Positions 10,639 through 19,400 of a stretch of DNA of 61,657 bases are shown here, piece by piece (the first letter of the stretch is position 1; every line of letters starts with the position of its first letter). Under the pieces are notes generated by a model. That model was given only the letters and a program-made list of their open reading frames with translations, did no database searches and had not been told where the DNA came from. The DNA comes from CAYVFC01 sp964450715 (GTDB lineage Bacteria > Myxococcota_A > Polyangia > Polyangiales > JAFGIB01): contig CAYVFC010000035.1 of the NCBI GenBank assembly GCA_964450715.1, positions 1 to 61,657 on the forward strand. The letters run 5' to 3'. The position numbers and the translations under genes are program-made.

Positions 10639-11130
10639 TCACGGTTCGTCGTTCGGGGTTTCGTCCGCGATCGCGGCGAGCGCTTCCTCCAGCGCGGGTA
10701 GTTGCGCCAGGTCCTTCGGACGCCCGGTCGCTCTCTTGCTGGCTACGATTCGTTCGAGCGGGAGCACCCGCTCCTCGATGCCTTCGAGAACGTAGGCCAA
10801 GGCACACGGATGTTCCTTCTCGAACGGCGCCAGACCGTGCATGTGAATCACGACATCGAAACGCGTCGAAAGCTCTTTTCCGCCGAGCGCGGGTGGACGC
10901 ATCCCGAACCATTCCGACACCCAGAACCCCCCGGCCTCGCGCGCCGCCTCGCCGATTCGCGGATCGCTTTCATCCTCGAACCAGATATTGATATCCTGTG
11001 TCGAGCCATTCGCTCCCTGGATGAGCGCCGAGCTCATCCCGACGATGGGGTATCGGACGCCGATCCGGTTCAATGCCCCTAAACTGAAGTTCCTATATTG
11101 AAAAAACGAATTTCGACGCGTTCTCGGCAA
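10639..11130 (-). CDS. degenerate nucleotidyltransferase-like protein
   Basis: 163 aa. Its pattern matches small nucleotidyltransferase-fold hypothetical proteins: LNRIGVRYPIVGMSSALI (position of 'GVrYvlvGG.A'), STQDINIWFED (normally 'R.T.DiDlw'), and a C-terminal LPLERIVASKRATGRPKDLAQLPALEEAL, which is strongly conserved in the family. The second metal Asp of the D-x-D pair is Asn here and the GG/GS motif is GM-SS, so catalysis is doubtful. The only plausible start is a TTG at 11130 and the first 20 residues do not resemble the family, so the gene may be 5'-truncated. It lies beside a transposase remnant. Confidence 0.5.
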   Translation of the reverse strand: MPRTRRNSFFQYRNFSLGALNRIGVRYPIVGMSSALIQGANGSTQDINIWFEDESDPRIGEAAREAGGFWVSEWFGMRPPALGGKELSTRFDVVIHMHGLAPFEKEHPCALAYVLEGIEERVLPLERIVASKRATGRPKDLAQLPALEEALAAIADETPNDEP

Positions 11131-11161
11131 GATAGCATACGATCGGGATGCGCGGTTCTGT

Positions 11162-11401
11162 CTACATCTTTACGGTGATGCCCTCCAAAAGGTCGTAGGC
11201 CCGCTGCTGCTTGGCGTTCGCCGTGGTGGTCACGTGGAAGGTGGGTGCCTCGGCGCCAGCTCCCGGGACACGGCAGACATTGCGCACGATACCGCCCAGA
11301 AGCTCGAGCAGCGTGCGGAAGCTGTGCACCTCGGTGCCGTCGTCCAGCCGCTTGCTATGCACCTTCTCGAACGCCGACTCGGAGCGCTTCGCCGGCAACA
11401 C
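11162..11401 (-). pseudogene. transposase C-terminal remnant (IS1634/IS4-like)
   Basis: A 79-aa fragment containing FRTLLELLGGIVRNVCRVP and TTTANAKQQRAYDLL. This matches the C terminus typical of IS1634-type DDE transposases ('tLLeeLatIvRN...' and 'T.pn.kQqrAL.LL'). The catalytic core is missing and nothing upstream continues it, so it is a decayed insertion-sequence end. It is bordered by REP-like direct repeats at 11434-11479. Family assignment is by memory of the motif, not by a search. Confidence 0.6.
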
Positions 11402-11433
11402 CGGGTCGCGGGTCTCAACTTAAAAGTTAGCCC

Positions 11434-11479
11434 CGTCCCCTAATTACTAATTACCCTAATTACCACGTCCCCTAATTAC
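11434..11479. repeat. AT-rich direct repeats of the GTCCCCTAATTAC type
   Basis: CGTCCCCTAATTAC occurs twice (11434-11447 and 11466-11479) with a further CCCTAATTAC between them. The stretch contrasts with the surrounding GC-rich sequence. It resembles the REP-type units often found next to REP-associated tyrosine transposases; no such transposase is in the window. Confidence 0.6.
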
Positions 11480-11483
11480 CTAA

Positions 11484-13049
11484 TTATCGCGCGGCGGCGC
11501 CGCCGGCTCCCGCCGCTCCACCTCCCACGCCGCCGGTTCCGGCCGCGGGCGGCGCCGCGGCCGGATAGGCTTGCGTCGGGTATCCCTGGTAGCGGTAGCC
11601 GGTTCCGGCCGTGGACTGCTGATAGGTGGGCTGCACACTCGGATACGTCTGCGCAGGGTAACCGGGCTGGGTCGCGGTTGCCGTCCCCGGCTGCTGGTAC
11701 GACGGCTGCGGGCGAGGATAAACCTGTTGCGTCGGATACCCGGGCTGGGTCGCGGTCGTCGCTCCGGGCTGCTGGTACGACGGCTGCGGGCGCGGGTACG
11801 CCTGCGCTGGATAGGGTTGCGCCGTAGTGGTGGTCCCGGGCTGCTGGTACGTAGGCTGCGTGCTCGGGTAGGTCTGCGCCGGATATCCCGGCTGCTGGTA
11901 CGCCTGGTTGTACCCGGTCTGGCCGGGTTGCTGCTGGTAGGCTTGACCGTAGGCCGACTGCTGCTGTTGCTGCTGGTAGGCCGCCTGACGCGCGGCCGCC
12001 TGCTGCGCCGCCCGCTGCAGCGCCAGCTGCCTCTCCTGCTCGGCCTGGCGCGCGGCCGCCGCGGCCGCGGCTTGACGCTGCAGCTCGATCTGGCGCTGCC
12101 GTTCCTGCTCCGCCAGCTTGCGCCTCAGCTCCTCCTGCTTTCGCTTCTGCTCGCGCGCCTCGGCCAGCCGCCTCTCGCGTACCAGCTCGGTCTGTCGCCC
12201 CAGCTCCCCTTGCCACGCCTGCCACTTGCCGGCGGCATCCTTGCAGGCCTCGGCCAGAAGCCTCAACCGTCGCTGCTCCTTCTCAAGGGCCAGCTGCCTC
12301 TGCCGTTTCCGGTCCTCCTCGATCGCCTGCATCTTCTGCCGGGCCTGAACGCGCTGCTGCGCGACGCGCTGCTGCAGCCTGGCCTGGCGGCTGAGCAAGG
12401 GACCGATCCGCTGCCAGAGACCGCTGTGGATGGCCGCCACCAGCACGCCCGAGGTCTTGCCGGTGAGCTGCAACGTGTTGAGCGTACGGTTCTCCCCGTC
12501 CCTCAGGCTGATCTCCACCTCGTAGCGCCCGCTCACCCGGGCGTCGATCCAGGCATAGATGCCCAGCTCCTGCGAGATCAGCGAGCGCCCCCGGGCCGAA
12601 ACCGGGTCCGCCCCCAGCCGCTTGGCCACCACGGCGATGTCGTCCAGCGCCGCCACCTCGACATCGGTGTGCTCGGAGAGCACCGCCAGCACCGCGCTGC
12701 GCAACCCGAGCTGCTCGGGCTCGTCGAAATCGGCGACCACCACCTTGCGGATGGCGTCGTCCGGCTCGGCCGCCGGCTCTTTCACCGGCGTCTCGGGCGC
12801 CACGGCGGTCGGCGCCGGAGCGGTCGTTTCCGGCGAAGCCTTTTGCTTACCCGCGCGCGAGCGGCCGCGCGACCGCCTGCCCTTACGGGTGGGCTCCGGC
12901 CGCACCGCCTCGCCCTTGCCCGGGCCCGCCTTGCCCCCACCCCCCTCGTCGAACAGTCCCTGCAGGATACCATCCGTATCGTCCGCCAGGTCGGCGCGCG
13001 CCGGCGCGGCGCAGAGGCTGAACGCCAGTAGCGGTACCAACCATTTCAT
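11484..13049 (-). CDS. secreted coiled-coil protein with PY/Q-rich tail
   Basis: 521 aa. The Sec signal is MKWLVPLLAFSLCAAPARA. Residues about 100-220 form a globular region (VVVADFDEP, LGIYAWIDARVSGRYEVEISLRDGE) that resembles the CsgG/peptidoglycan-associated 'FDE..gl' stress or sensor-type domains of myxobacteria. Then come a long Arg/Gln/Glu coiled coil and a C-terminal low-complexity tail of repeated (Y/P)-x-QPxYQQPG units ending in a Gly/Ala stretch. The ATG at 13049 overlaps the TGA of the upstream lipoprotein gene (ATGA), so the two are translationally coupled. Function unknown; probably a periplasmic envelope-associated scaffold. Confidence 0.75.
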   Translation of the reverse strand: MKWLVPLLAFSLCAAPARADLADDTDGILQGLFDEGGGGKAGPGKGEAVRPEPTRKGRRSRGRSRAGKQKASPETTAPAPTAVAPETPVKEPAAEPDDAIRKVVVADFDEPEQLGLRSAVLAVLSEHTDVEVAALDDIAVVAKRLGADPVSARGRSLISQELGIYAWIDARVSGRYEVEISLRDGENRTLNTLQLTGKTSGVLVAAIHSGLWQRIGPLLSRQARLQQRVAQQRVQARQKMQAIEEDRKRQRQLALEKEQRRLRLLAEACKDAAGKWQAWQGELGRQTELVRERRLAEAREQKRKQEELRRKLAEQERQRQIELQRQAAAAAAARQAEQERQLALQRAAQQAAARQAAYQQQQQQSAYGQAYQQQPGQTGYNQAYQQPGYPAQTYPSTQPTYQQPGTTTTAQPYPAQAYPRPQPSYQQPGATTATQPGYPTQQVYPRPQPSYQQPGTATATQPGYPAQTYPSVQPTYQQSTAGTGYRYQGYPTQAYPAAAPPAAGTGGVGGGAAGAGGAAAR

Positions 13050-13783
13050 GGCTTGATCCATAGCACCGGCTCCTGCCACCGCTTGTCCCGCGGATCGAAG
13101 TAAAATCCGATGCCGACCAGCTTTCTCCTTTTAAAGCCGAAAGCCAGCAACCCGCTCTCGGTGTTGAAGTAGCCCACGCCGTTTCCGCTTTCGAAGCCGT
13201 CGTCGACCAGGTGCCACTCCCCGAGGAAGGCTTCGGCGATGGTCGGCTCCATGACCACGTCATCGGCCCGGGCGCCCGTGCGGAGCTCCCCCACCACCGG
13301 CCGCTTGTGGCCACCGAGCTTCTTGGGGGCCGGCAAATCGCAGAACAGCGATCGCGGTACGTGCTTGTTCTCGCTCTCCTTGATGCCCTCGATGGAGCAC
13401 TTGAGCGAACGGAACTCCTCCTTGAAGTGCACCACCCCCTCCTCGTCCGGGTACTCCTCCAGCTCGACCTCTTCCCAGTTGTCCTGCCGCAGCTTGAGAA
13501 CGCCGCGCGCGGCGCTTCCCCCGGAATAGAGCGGATAGCCATAGATGAAGGGGACGGGAACGCCGTCCCGTCCGTCGTCGAAGACCGTGACCCTGACCAC
13601 CGGAACGCTCTGGTCATCTCGGCCCGAGGTGTCCCAGGGAACGTTGACCACCACCGTTTTCTTCGGTTGGCTCTCGACCGTGGTCGGCTCCTCCGCCGAC
13701 TTGCCCTTCTCGAAAAGCCCGCAGCCCTGCGCCGCCCACGCCACCAGCGCCAGCACCGCCATCCTCGAAATATGCGTATACAC
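13046..13783 (-). CDS. lipoprotein of unknown function
   Basis: About 245 aa. The lipobox VAWAAQGC is followed by a charged linker and a beta-rich body (VVNVPWDTSG, VPVVRVTVFDDGRDGVPVPFIYGYPLYSGG, EWHLVDDGFESGNGVGYFNTESG). No enzyme motif is visible. I choose a GTG start at 13783: GAGGTGG lies 5 nt upstream and gives a 20-residue signal, whereas the ATG at 13762 has GAGG directly abutting it. Its stop overlaps the start of the coiled-coil protein gene by 4 bp, so the pair form an operon and probably act together. Confidence 0.7.
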   Translation of the reverse strand: MYTHISRMAVLALVAWAAQGCGLFEKGKSAEEPTTVESQPKKTVVVNVPWDTSGRDDQSVPVVRVTVFDDGRDGVPVPFIYGYPLYSGGSAARGVLKLRQDNWEEVELEEYPDEEGVVHFKEEFRSLKCSIEGIKESENKHVPRSLFCDLPAPKKLGGHKRPVVGELRTGARADDVVMEPTIAEAFLGEWHLVDDGFESGNGVGYFNTESGLLAFGFKRRKLVGIGFYFDPRDKRWQEPVLWIKP

Positions 13784-13936
13784 GACGTCCACCTCTACGC
13801 CCCGTTTACCGCCATGCAATACCGACACCGCGGCGACCGCCGTACCTCCCGATCGGCCAGTTTAGACCCTACCGCCTATGGCCACCTCGATCTAGGCAAA
13901 AATCGTACGTCCCCAAACGGGGGTAGAGAATGGTCG

Positions 13937-15301
13937 CTACGCCCCGTTTAAGTCGCTGTTCGCCGCCTCGGCGATGGTGTTGGCCAGCCGTCCGATGGTC
14001 TTCTCGTCCGGGCCCTCCACCATGATGCGCAGCAGCGCCTCGGTGCCGCTCCAGCGCACCAGCACCCGCCCCGCCTGGCCCAGCTTCTTCTCCGCTCCCG
14101 AGATGGCCGTCTGCGCGCAGCTCATCTGCTCGAGCGGCACGCGTACCGGAAGCTTCAGATTGACCAGGATCTGCGGCAGCCGCTGCATGGCCTCGCAGGC
14201 CAGCTCCGAGAGCGGGCGCCCCTCGCGCAACACGATGGCCAGCAACTGCAGCGCCCCCAGCACGCCGTCGCCGGTAGTGGCGTGGTCGATAAAGACCAGG
14301 TGCCCGGACTGCTCACCGCCGAAGTTGTAGCCGCCCGCCCGCATGGCCTCCACCACGTAGCGGTCGCCCACCGGACAGCGCACCAGCCGGCCCTTCTCGC
14401 GCTCGATGGCGTGTTGCAGGCCCAGGTTGCTCATCACCGTGCTGACCAGCGTCCGCTTCTTCAGCAGGCCGTCGCGCAGCATACGCGTGGCGCACAGCGC
14501 CATCACCGCGTCGCCGTCCACCAGGTTGCCCTTCTCGTCGATCACGATGAGCCGGTCCGCGTCGCCGTCCAGGGCGATGCCGATGTCGGCCTTGCGCTGC
14601 TTGACCTCGCGCGCGCAGGCCTCCGGGTGTAACGCTCCGCACTTGGAGTTGATGTTCTTACCGTTGGGCCTGACCCCGATGGCATGCACCTCGGCGCCTA
14701 GCTCGGAGAACACGGCCGGGGCGGTCAGGTAGGCCGCGCCGTGCGCCGCGTCCACCACGATGCCTACCCCGTCCAGGGTCAGATCGGAGGGAAAGGTGGA
14801 CTTGACCGCGGCCACGTAACGGCCCCAGGCGCTGTCCAGGCGCTCGGCTCTACCCACGTACATGCCGGTCGGCCGCTTGCGCTCCAGATCCCGGCTCTGC
14901 ATCAGCTGCTCGATCTGCTCCTCGCGCTCGTCAGCCAGCTTGAACCCGTCCGGGCCGAACAGCTTGATGCCGTTGTCGTCATAGGGGTTGTGCGAGGCGC
15001 TGATGACGATACCCACGTCGGCGCGCATGCTGGTGGTCAGATGCGCGATGGCGGGCGTGGGCAAGGGGCCTGTCAGCATGGCCTTGCCGCCCATGGCGCA
15101 GACGCCGGAGGTGATGGCCGTCTCGAACAGGTAGCCCGACACGCGCGTGTCCTTGCCGATCAGCACCCGCGGCGCGTGCGAGCGGCTCTGCCGGGCCTGG
15201 TAGGTGACCGCCGCGCCGATGCGGAAGGCCGTTTCCGGCGTCATCTCCCCCTGGTTGGCCCTGCCGCGTCCGCCGGCGGTGCCGAAGCGCTGGCGGGCCA
15301 T
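13937..15301 (-). CDS. glmM: phosphoglucosamine mutase
   Basis: 454 aa. It catalyses glucosamine-6-P to glucosamine-1-P on the way to UDP-GlcNAc for peptidoglycan and LPS. GlmM-type signature: RFGTAGGRGRAN near the start, the phosphoserine loop ISASHNPYDDNGIKLFG, the Mg loop DGDADRLIVID, the sugar loop GGEQSGHL, and the C-terminal phosphate-binding RWSGTEALLRIMVEG. The Asn-Gly-Ile-Lys after the Ser loop argues for GlmM rather than phosphomannomutase. In the last motif Trp replaces the usual Pro ('RPSGTEP'). GAGGAG precedes the ATG. A strong hairpin lies in its 5' leader (15326-15370). Confidence 0.93.
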   Translation of the reverse strand: MARQRFGTAGGRGRANQGEMTPETAFRIGAAVTYQARQSRSHAPRVLIGKDTRVSGYLFETAITSGVCAMGGKAMLTGPLPTPAIAHLTTSMRADVGIVISASHNPYDDNGIKLFGPDGFKLADEREEQIEQLMQSRDLERKRPTGMYVGRAERLDSAWGRYVAAVKSTFPSDLTLDGVGIVVDAAHGAAYLTAPAVFSELGAEVHAIGVRPNGKNINSKCGALHPEACAREVKQRKADIGIALDGDADRLIVIDEKGNLVDGDAVMALCATRMLRDGLLKKRTLVSTVMSNLGLQHAIEREKGRLVRCPVGDRYVVEAMRAGGYNFGGEQSGHLVFIDHATTGDGVLGALQLLAIVLREGRPLSELACEAMQRLPQILVNLKLPVRVPLEQMSCAQTAISGAEKKLGQAGRVLVRWSGTEALLRIMVEGPDEKTIGRLANTIAEAANSDLNGA

Positions 15302-15325
15302 TCTCCTCTCCTCGTCTCTCGTCCG

Positions 15326-15370
15326 CCGGTCGGCTGCGCGCGACCCGACGGGTCGCGCGAAACCGACCGG
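15326..15370 (-). promoter_or_regulatory. nested hairpin in the glmM leader
   Basis: An inner perfect 10-bp stem (15337-15346 with 15350-15359, 3-nt loop) sits inside an outer 8-bp stem (CCGGTCGG 15326-15333 with 15363-15370). It begins 25 nt upstream of the glmM start codon and so would form in the 5' UTR. No U-run follows, so it could be a translational control element, a cruciform-forming repeat or a stray palindrome. I do not recognise a riboswitch class. Confidence 0.5.
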
Positions 15371-15477
15371 CCGATTCCGCCGCTCAGCTTAGCAGAAAGG
15401 ACCCGCATACGGGCGAGGAAGCGGCGATACCCAGCGGTCGGACGGATCGGTTCGCAGCCGGTCCGTCCTCGACGACC

Positions 15478-15505
15478 GAGATATCTCCCTTTCGGTCGAA
15501 ATGAC
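15478..15505. repeat. solo half-copy of the TTTCGACCGAAGGGAGA repeat
   Basis: Sequence ending TCCCTTTCGGTCGAAATGAC matches one arm of the inverted repeat at 35463-35530, with a one-base difference in the C/T run. It occupies the promoter region between the divergent glmM and SGNH-like genes. Confidence 0.6.
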
Positions 15506-15550
15506 AATGGAAGTCGAACTGGCACCTCAGGAGGGATATACTGATGAGCG

Positions 15551-16483
15551 ATGCGGAACGGCGGGTACGGCGAACAGCACGGTCCGGTGGCGCTGGAGTT
15601 GGTGGCCGCCGCCGCCGCGGCAGTGGTCATCATCGCGGTCGCGGCCGCTTTCGGCTGGCAGCTGGGAAAGAAAGCCGGGCTAAGGGAGGCGACCGCGGAA
15701 CCGGCGAGTGCAGAGCGCGAGGGACAGGCCGGCAACGAGAACCGTAAGAGCCCTGATGTCCGGGAGGAAGCGAGCGGCGAGGGACAGGCCGTGAGCCGCA
15801 GCCTTCTTTTCATCGGCAACAGCCACGGCGAACATCTGCCGGGGGCTCTCGAGGCGCTGGCGCGCGCCGTCGGAATCGCCGTCAGGTCCGAACAGCTCAC
15901 CCCGGACGGGGCCCTTCTCTACCAACACGCGGCGCAGGCGGAAACGCTGGCCGCGATCGAGAGTCGCCAATGGGACTTCGTGGTCCTGCAGGAACAGAGC
16001 GTGGTGTCCTCCGTGCCCGAGCGACGTCAGACCGAGATGCTGCCGGCAGCCCGCAAGCTCTGTCAGCTGATCAGGAAAGCGGGCTCCAGACCGGTGCTCT
16101 TCCTGACCTGGGCGCGAAAGCAGGGCGACCTGGCGAACCGGCAATTCTACCCCGAGGATACCTTTCAAAAAATGCAGGCGCGGGTGATCGCCGGCTACCG
16201 GGAAGTGGCACGCGATACCGAGGCCAGGCTGGTTCCGGTAGGAGCGGCCTGGCGGGCGGTATATGAGGAGCGGTCGGACATCGAGCTGTTCGCGCCCGAC
16301 GGCCTGCATGCCAGCGAGGCCGGGGTACACCTGGCGGCGGCCGTATTCCTGGCCGCGCTCCTCGAGCGCGATCCGACCGAGATAGAAGAGTCAAAAGCGC
16401 CCGAGATTCCCGGGCTGAGCGGAGAGCAGCTGAGTTACCTGTATCGGGTTGCGAAGAAGACGGTGGAATCGTTCCAGCCCTGA
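15551..16483 (+). CDS. membrane-anchored SGNH-hydrolase-like protein
   Basis: 310 aa. One N-terminal transmembrane anchor (about residues 15-38, VAAAAAAVVIIAVAAAFGW) precedes a charged linker and an SGNH-like domain. LLFIGNSHGEHLP carries the nucleophile-Ser block, VVLQEQSV is the 'block' where SGNH enzymes have Gly/Asn, and APDGLHASEAGVHLAA carries the C-terminal Asp..His pair. The substrate is unknown; family members act as esterases on lipids or acylated glycans. The ATG at 15551 is 15 nt from CAGGAGGG; an out-of-frame ATG at 15544 has the better spacing. The 3' end nearly touches the convergent TamB-like gene (10 nt). Confidence 0.7.
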   Translation: MRNGGYGEQHGPVALELVAAAAAAVVIIAVAAAFGWQLGKKAGLREATAEPASAEREGQAGNENRKSPDVREEASGEGQAVSRSLLFIGNSHGEHLPGALEALARAVGIAVRSEQLTPDGALLYQHAAQAETLAAIESRQWDFVVLQEQSVVSSVPERRQTEMLPAARKLCQLIRKAGSRPVLFLTWARKQGDLANRQFYPEDTFQKMQARVIAGYREVARDTEARLVPVGAAWRAVYEERSDIELFAPDGLHASEAGVHLAAAVFLAALLERDPTEIEESKAPEIPGLSGEQLSYLYRVAKKTVESFQP

Positions 16484-16493
16484 CGATGAAAGG

Positions 16494-19400
16494 TCACGGT
16501 TCCCAGAGGATGTCGGTTCCCCAGTTCTGCGGCGGCGCGATCTTGCCGGTCCAGACCAGATCGTAGGGGAAGCGCAGCTCGAGCAGGAAATCGAGCGCGC
16601 CCACTCCCGGCTCCTCTCCGGGCGGTACGCCGCCGGCACCGGGGGCGGGGGCGGCGCCGCCTTCGGCCTGCGCGCTCCCGGCATTGGTGGAGGAGGTGGT
16701 ACGCGCGTAGGCGCTCTCCAGGTAGGCGCCCTTGACGATACCGCGTAGAAACGGCGGGATGAGCGAATCGGCGTTCACGCCGGCGCCCACCCGGTAGACG
16801 CGATCCCCGGAATAGGCCTGCTGCCGGCTCTGCAGGATAGGCTTGGGGATGAGCCCTCCCAGCTTGTTGCGCACGCCGCTGGTTCCCAGGGTAAGCACGC
16901 CGCCCATCATCCCGGCCACCAGCGCGTCCTGCTGCGCGCCGGCATCCGCCATCATGTCGCTCTCGCCCAGTGCGCAGCGATCCGCGATCAACATGACCAG
17001 CCCGCCGTGCTCCCCCTCGCACTGTTCGCTCGTGAACGAGATCTCGGGCTGCTGCATGGTGCCGGTCACCGTGACCACCACCGGTGAGCTTCCCGCGCTG
17101 TCCGGCGAGTAGGTCGCGGTCAGCGCCACCTCCGGGTTGATCTCCGACGAACCGTCGAAGGTGAGGCTGCCCCGGTTGATCTCGAAGCTCTTGCCCAGGG
17201 CCTCGAAGGTACCGCGCTGAAAGTCCACGTAGCCTCCCACCCGCAACTCCGGCTCCACGTAGATCACGTCCAGCGCGGCCTCCACCCGCGCGGCGAAGTC
17301 GGTTCTCCTGACCCAGAAGCCCTCCGATCCGTCCACGTTGATCTGGATGACGTAAAGAGAGCCCCTCTCCGCCTCCTCCTGCTCCACGCCCACGATCTCG
17401 ACGTCGGGGTGCGGGTCGAGCGCGCGCAGACTGCGACCGCTCTGCTCGGGCAACCGCACCTGCAGGTTCTGCAGGTAGAGGCTGGAAGCGGCCCGGCTGG
17501 GCCCGATCTCGGTCTCGAGCTGCGCTCCGCCCGAGAGCCAGGCCAGATCCGCGCCCTCGCGCCGTACCGGGAACTGCTCGGCCCGCAAGGCCAGCCGCGC
17601 GCTGTTGGGCACCAGCCCCTGGAAGCCGATCCCCCCGCTGGTCCTCAGCCACCCCTCACCGTCGCTGGCCGAAAGCCGCTCGACCTGCAGCCAGTTGCCG
17701 CGAAAGATGAACCTTCCGGATACATCGGTCAACTGCTGCCCCGTGCTGGCGATCTTGATCTCTCCCGACCGGACGGCGACGCTGCCGTCCACCCGCGCCT
17801 GCCCCCGCTTGCCCGTGGCCCTGAGCGAGCCCGAGGCCGAGGCGCTGCCGTCGTGCACCCCGGGGATCATCCGCAACAGGGGCCTCAGCTGTACCTCGTC
17901 GAGCTCCGCCTTCAGCTGCAGCGGTCGGTCTTCGGCCCGGTGAGGAAGCAGCCGCCCCGAGCTCCAGCGGACCGGGGCCTGGCCGATGAGCAGCGCCGAG
18001 CCGCCGCCGCACCCCGAGAGGTTACCGGAGATCTCGATCCGCCGTTCGTCCGCGTTCACGCTCAAGGCGGTGTTTACCGGGTCGGTTCCGCAGGGGCGGC
18101 TCTGCTCCGTGCGCTTCTTCTGCCAGGGACGCTTCTCCGGCTCGATCACGGGCAGGGGCAAGAACTCCGAGAAGACGTTCGCGTTCCCCGAGGCCTTCTC
18201 GGTGAATAGATCGTGTAGATCGAACGAGGCCGAGAGCTTCCCCTCGCCCCACTCGCAGAGCCAGGGAAAGCCCTGGAAGGACTCCACCTCGATCTGGCCG
18301 CCCAGCGACAGCGCCCGCGGGCCGCTCAACTCGCCGGTCCGCAGCCAGTGCTCGACCTCGGTCCCGACGCTCCCCTCCAGGTTGGCGAACTGCTGCTCGT
18401 CGAGGTAGGCGCTGGCGTTGAAATGGGTCTGCCCCCGGTGCAGAACCGCTCTGCCCGTCAGGCTGGGCAGCCGTACCCCGGCGCAGGGCGTGCTGCGGAA
18501 GGGCTCGGCCCAGCGCGCCTCGAAACCGATCTCGGAGCTCACCGCCCCCTGCTGATTGACCAGCTGGAAGTCCGCGCTCAGCGCCACCGGAAGCGCCCGG
18601 CCCCTCGCCGCCGTCAGGGGCAGCCGGTCGAGCCGGCGCAGCGGTAGATGACCCGACAACGTCCAGGGGCCTTGTCGCAGCTTCTGCTTCAGGTAGGCCG
18701 CGCCGTCCGCCAGCTGTTGAGACTCGATACGGGTATCGAGGGTGGCCGATATCAGGGGGCCGCTCGCGTCCGAGGCGTCCGCTCCGACATTCAACGAGGT
18801 ATCCTGATAATCGACGGTCGCCTCCACGGTCAGCGGCTCGATCCCCGGCAGCGCCAGCGAATGCACCTGCAGTTGTCCGTGTAGCTGGGGGTTTCTGCGG
18901 TCGCCGCTGGCCTGCATCTTGCCGCTCAACCTGCCGGACCAGCCCGGCATCGGCTGGCCGGTCAACTGCTCGATCAGGGTGAGGTCCAACTCGTCCGCGG
19001 AAAAGGCCAGGCCGAAGGAGGCCGAATCCAACAGCTGCCAGGGATCGCGAACGGTGGGATCGAGCGTTCCCGAGCCGGTGACGTTGACCAGGCCGCGATC
19101 GGTGACCGTGGCCTCGGCGTCCACCTCGAAGCTTCCCTCCCGATAGGTTACGAAGTATACGCCCTGCAAATCCTGCAAACCGTAAAGCCCACCGTCGCGC
19201 AGCGCGCCCTGCAGCAGCACCTCGGGATCCTTCAGATCGCCCCGGATCTCGACGCGGGTATCGGCTCGACCCTTCTTCACCGGAAAGTCCTCCCCCAGCA
19301 AGGCGCGTACGGCTTCCAGGTCGAAGTCCTGCAGCTGGGCAATGATCTCGTCCGGCCCGCGGAAGCGTACGGTACCGTTGACCTCCAGCCGCTGTGAGCG

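Noticed and set aside
11571..13031. 486-aa plus-strand frame opposite the coiled-coil protein
   Set aside because: Leu/Arg-rich shadow of a Gln/Arg-rich gene that has a signal peptide and a coupled neighbour.
13937..15301. Phosphomannomutase as an alternative to GlmM
   Set aside because: The SASHNPYDDNGIK loop and overall length fit GlmM better.
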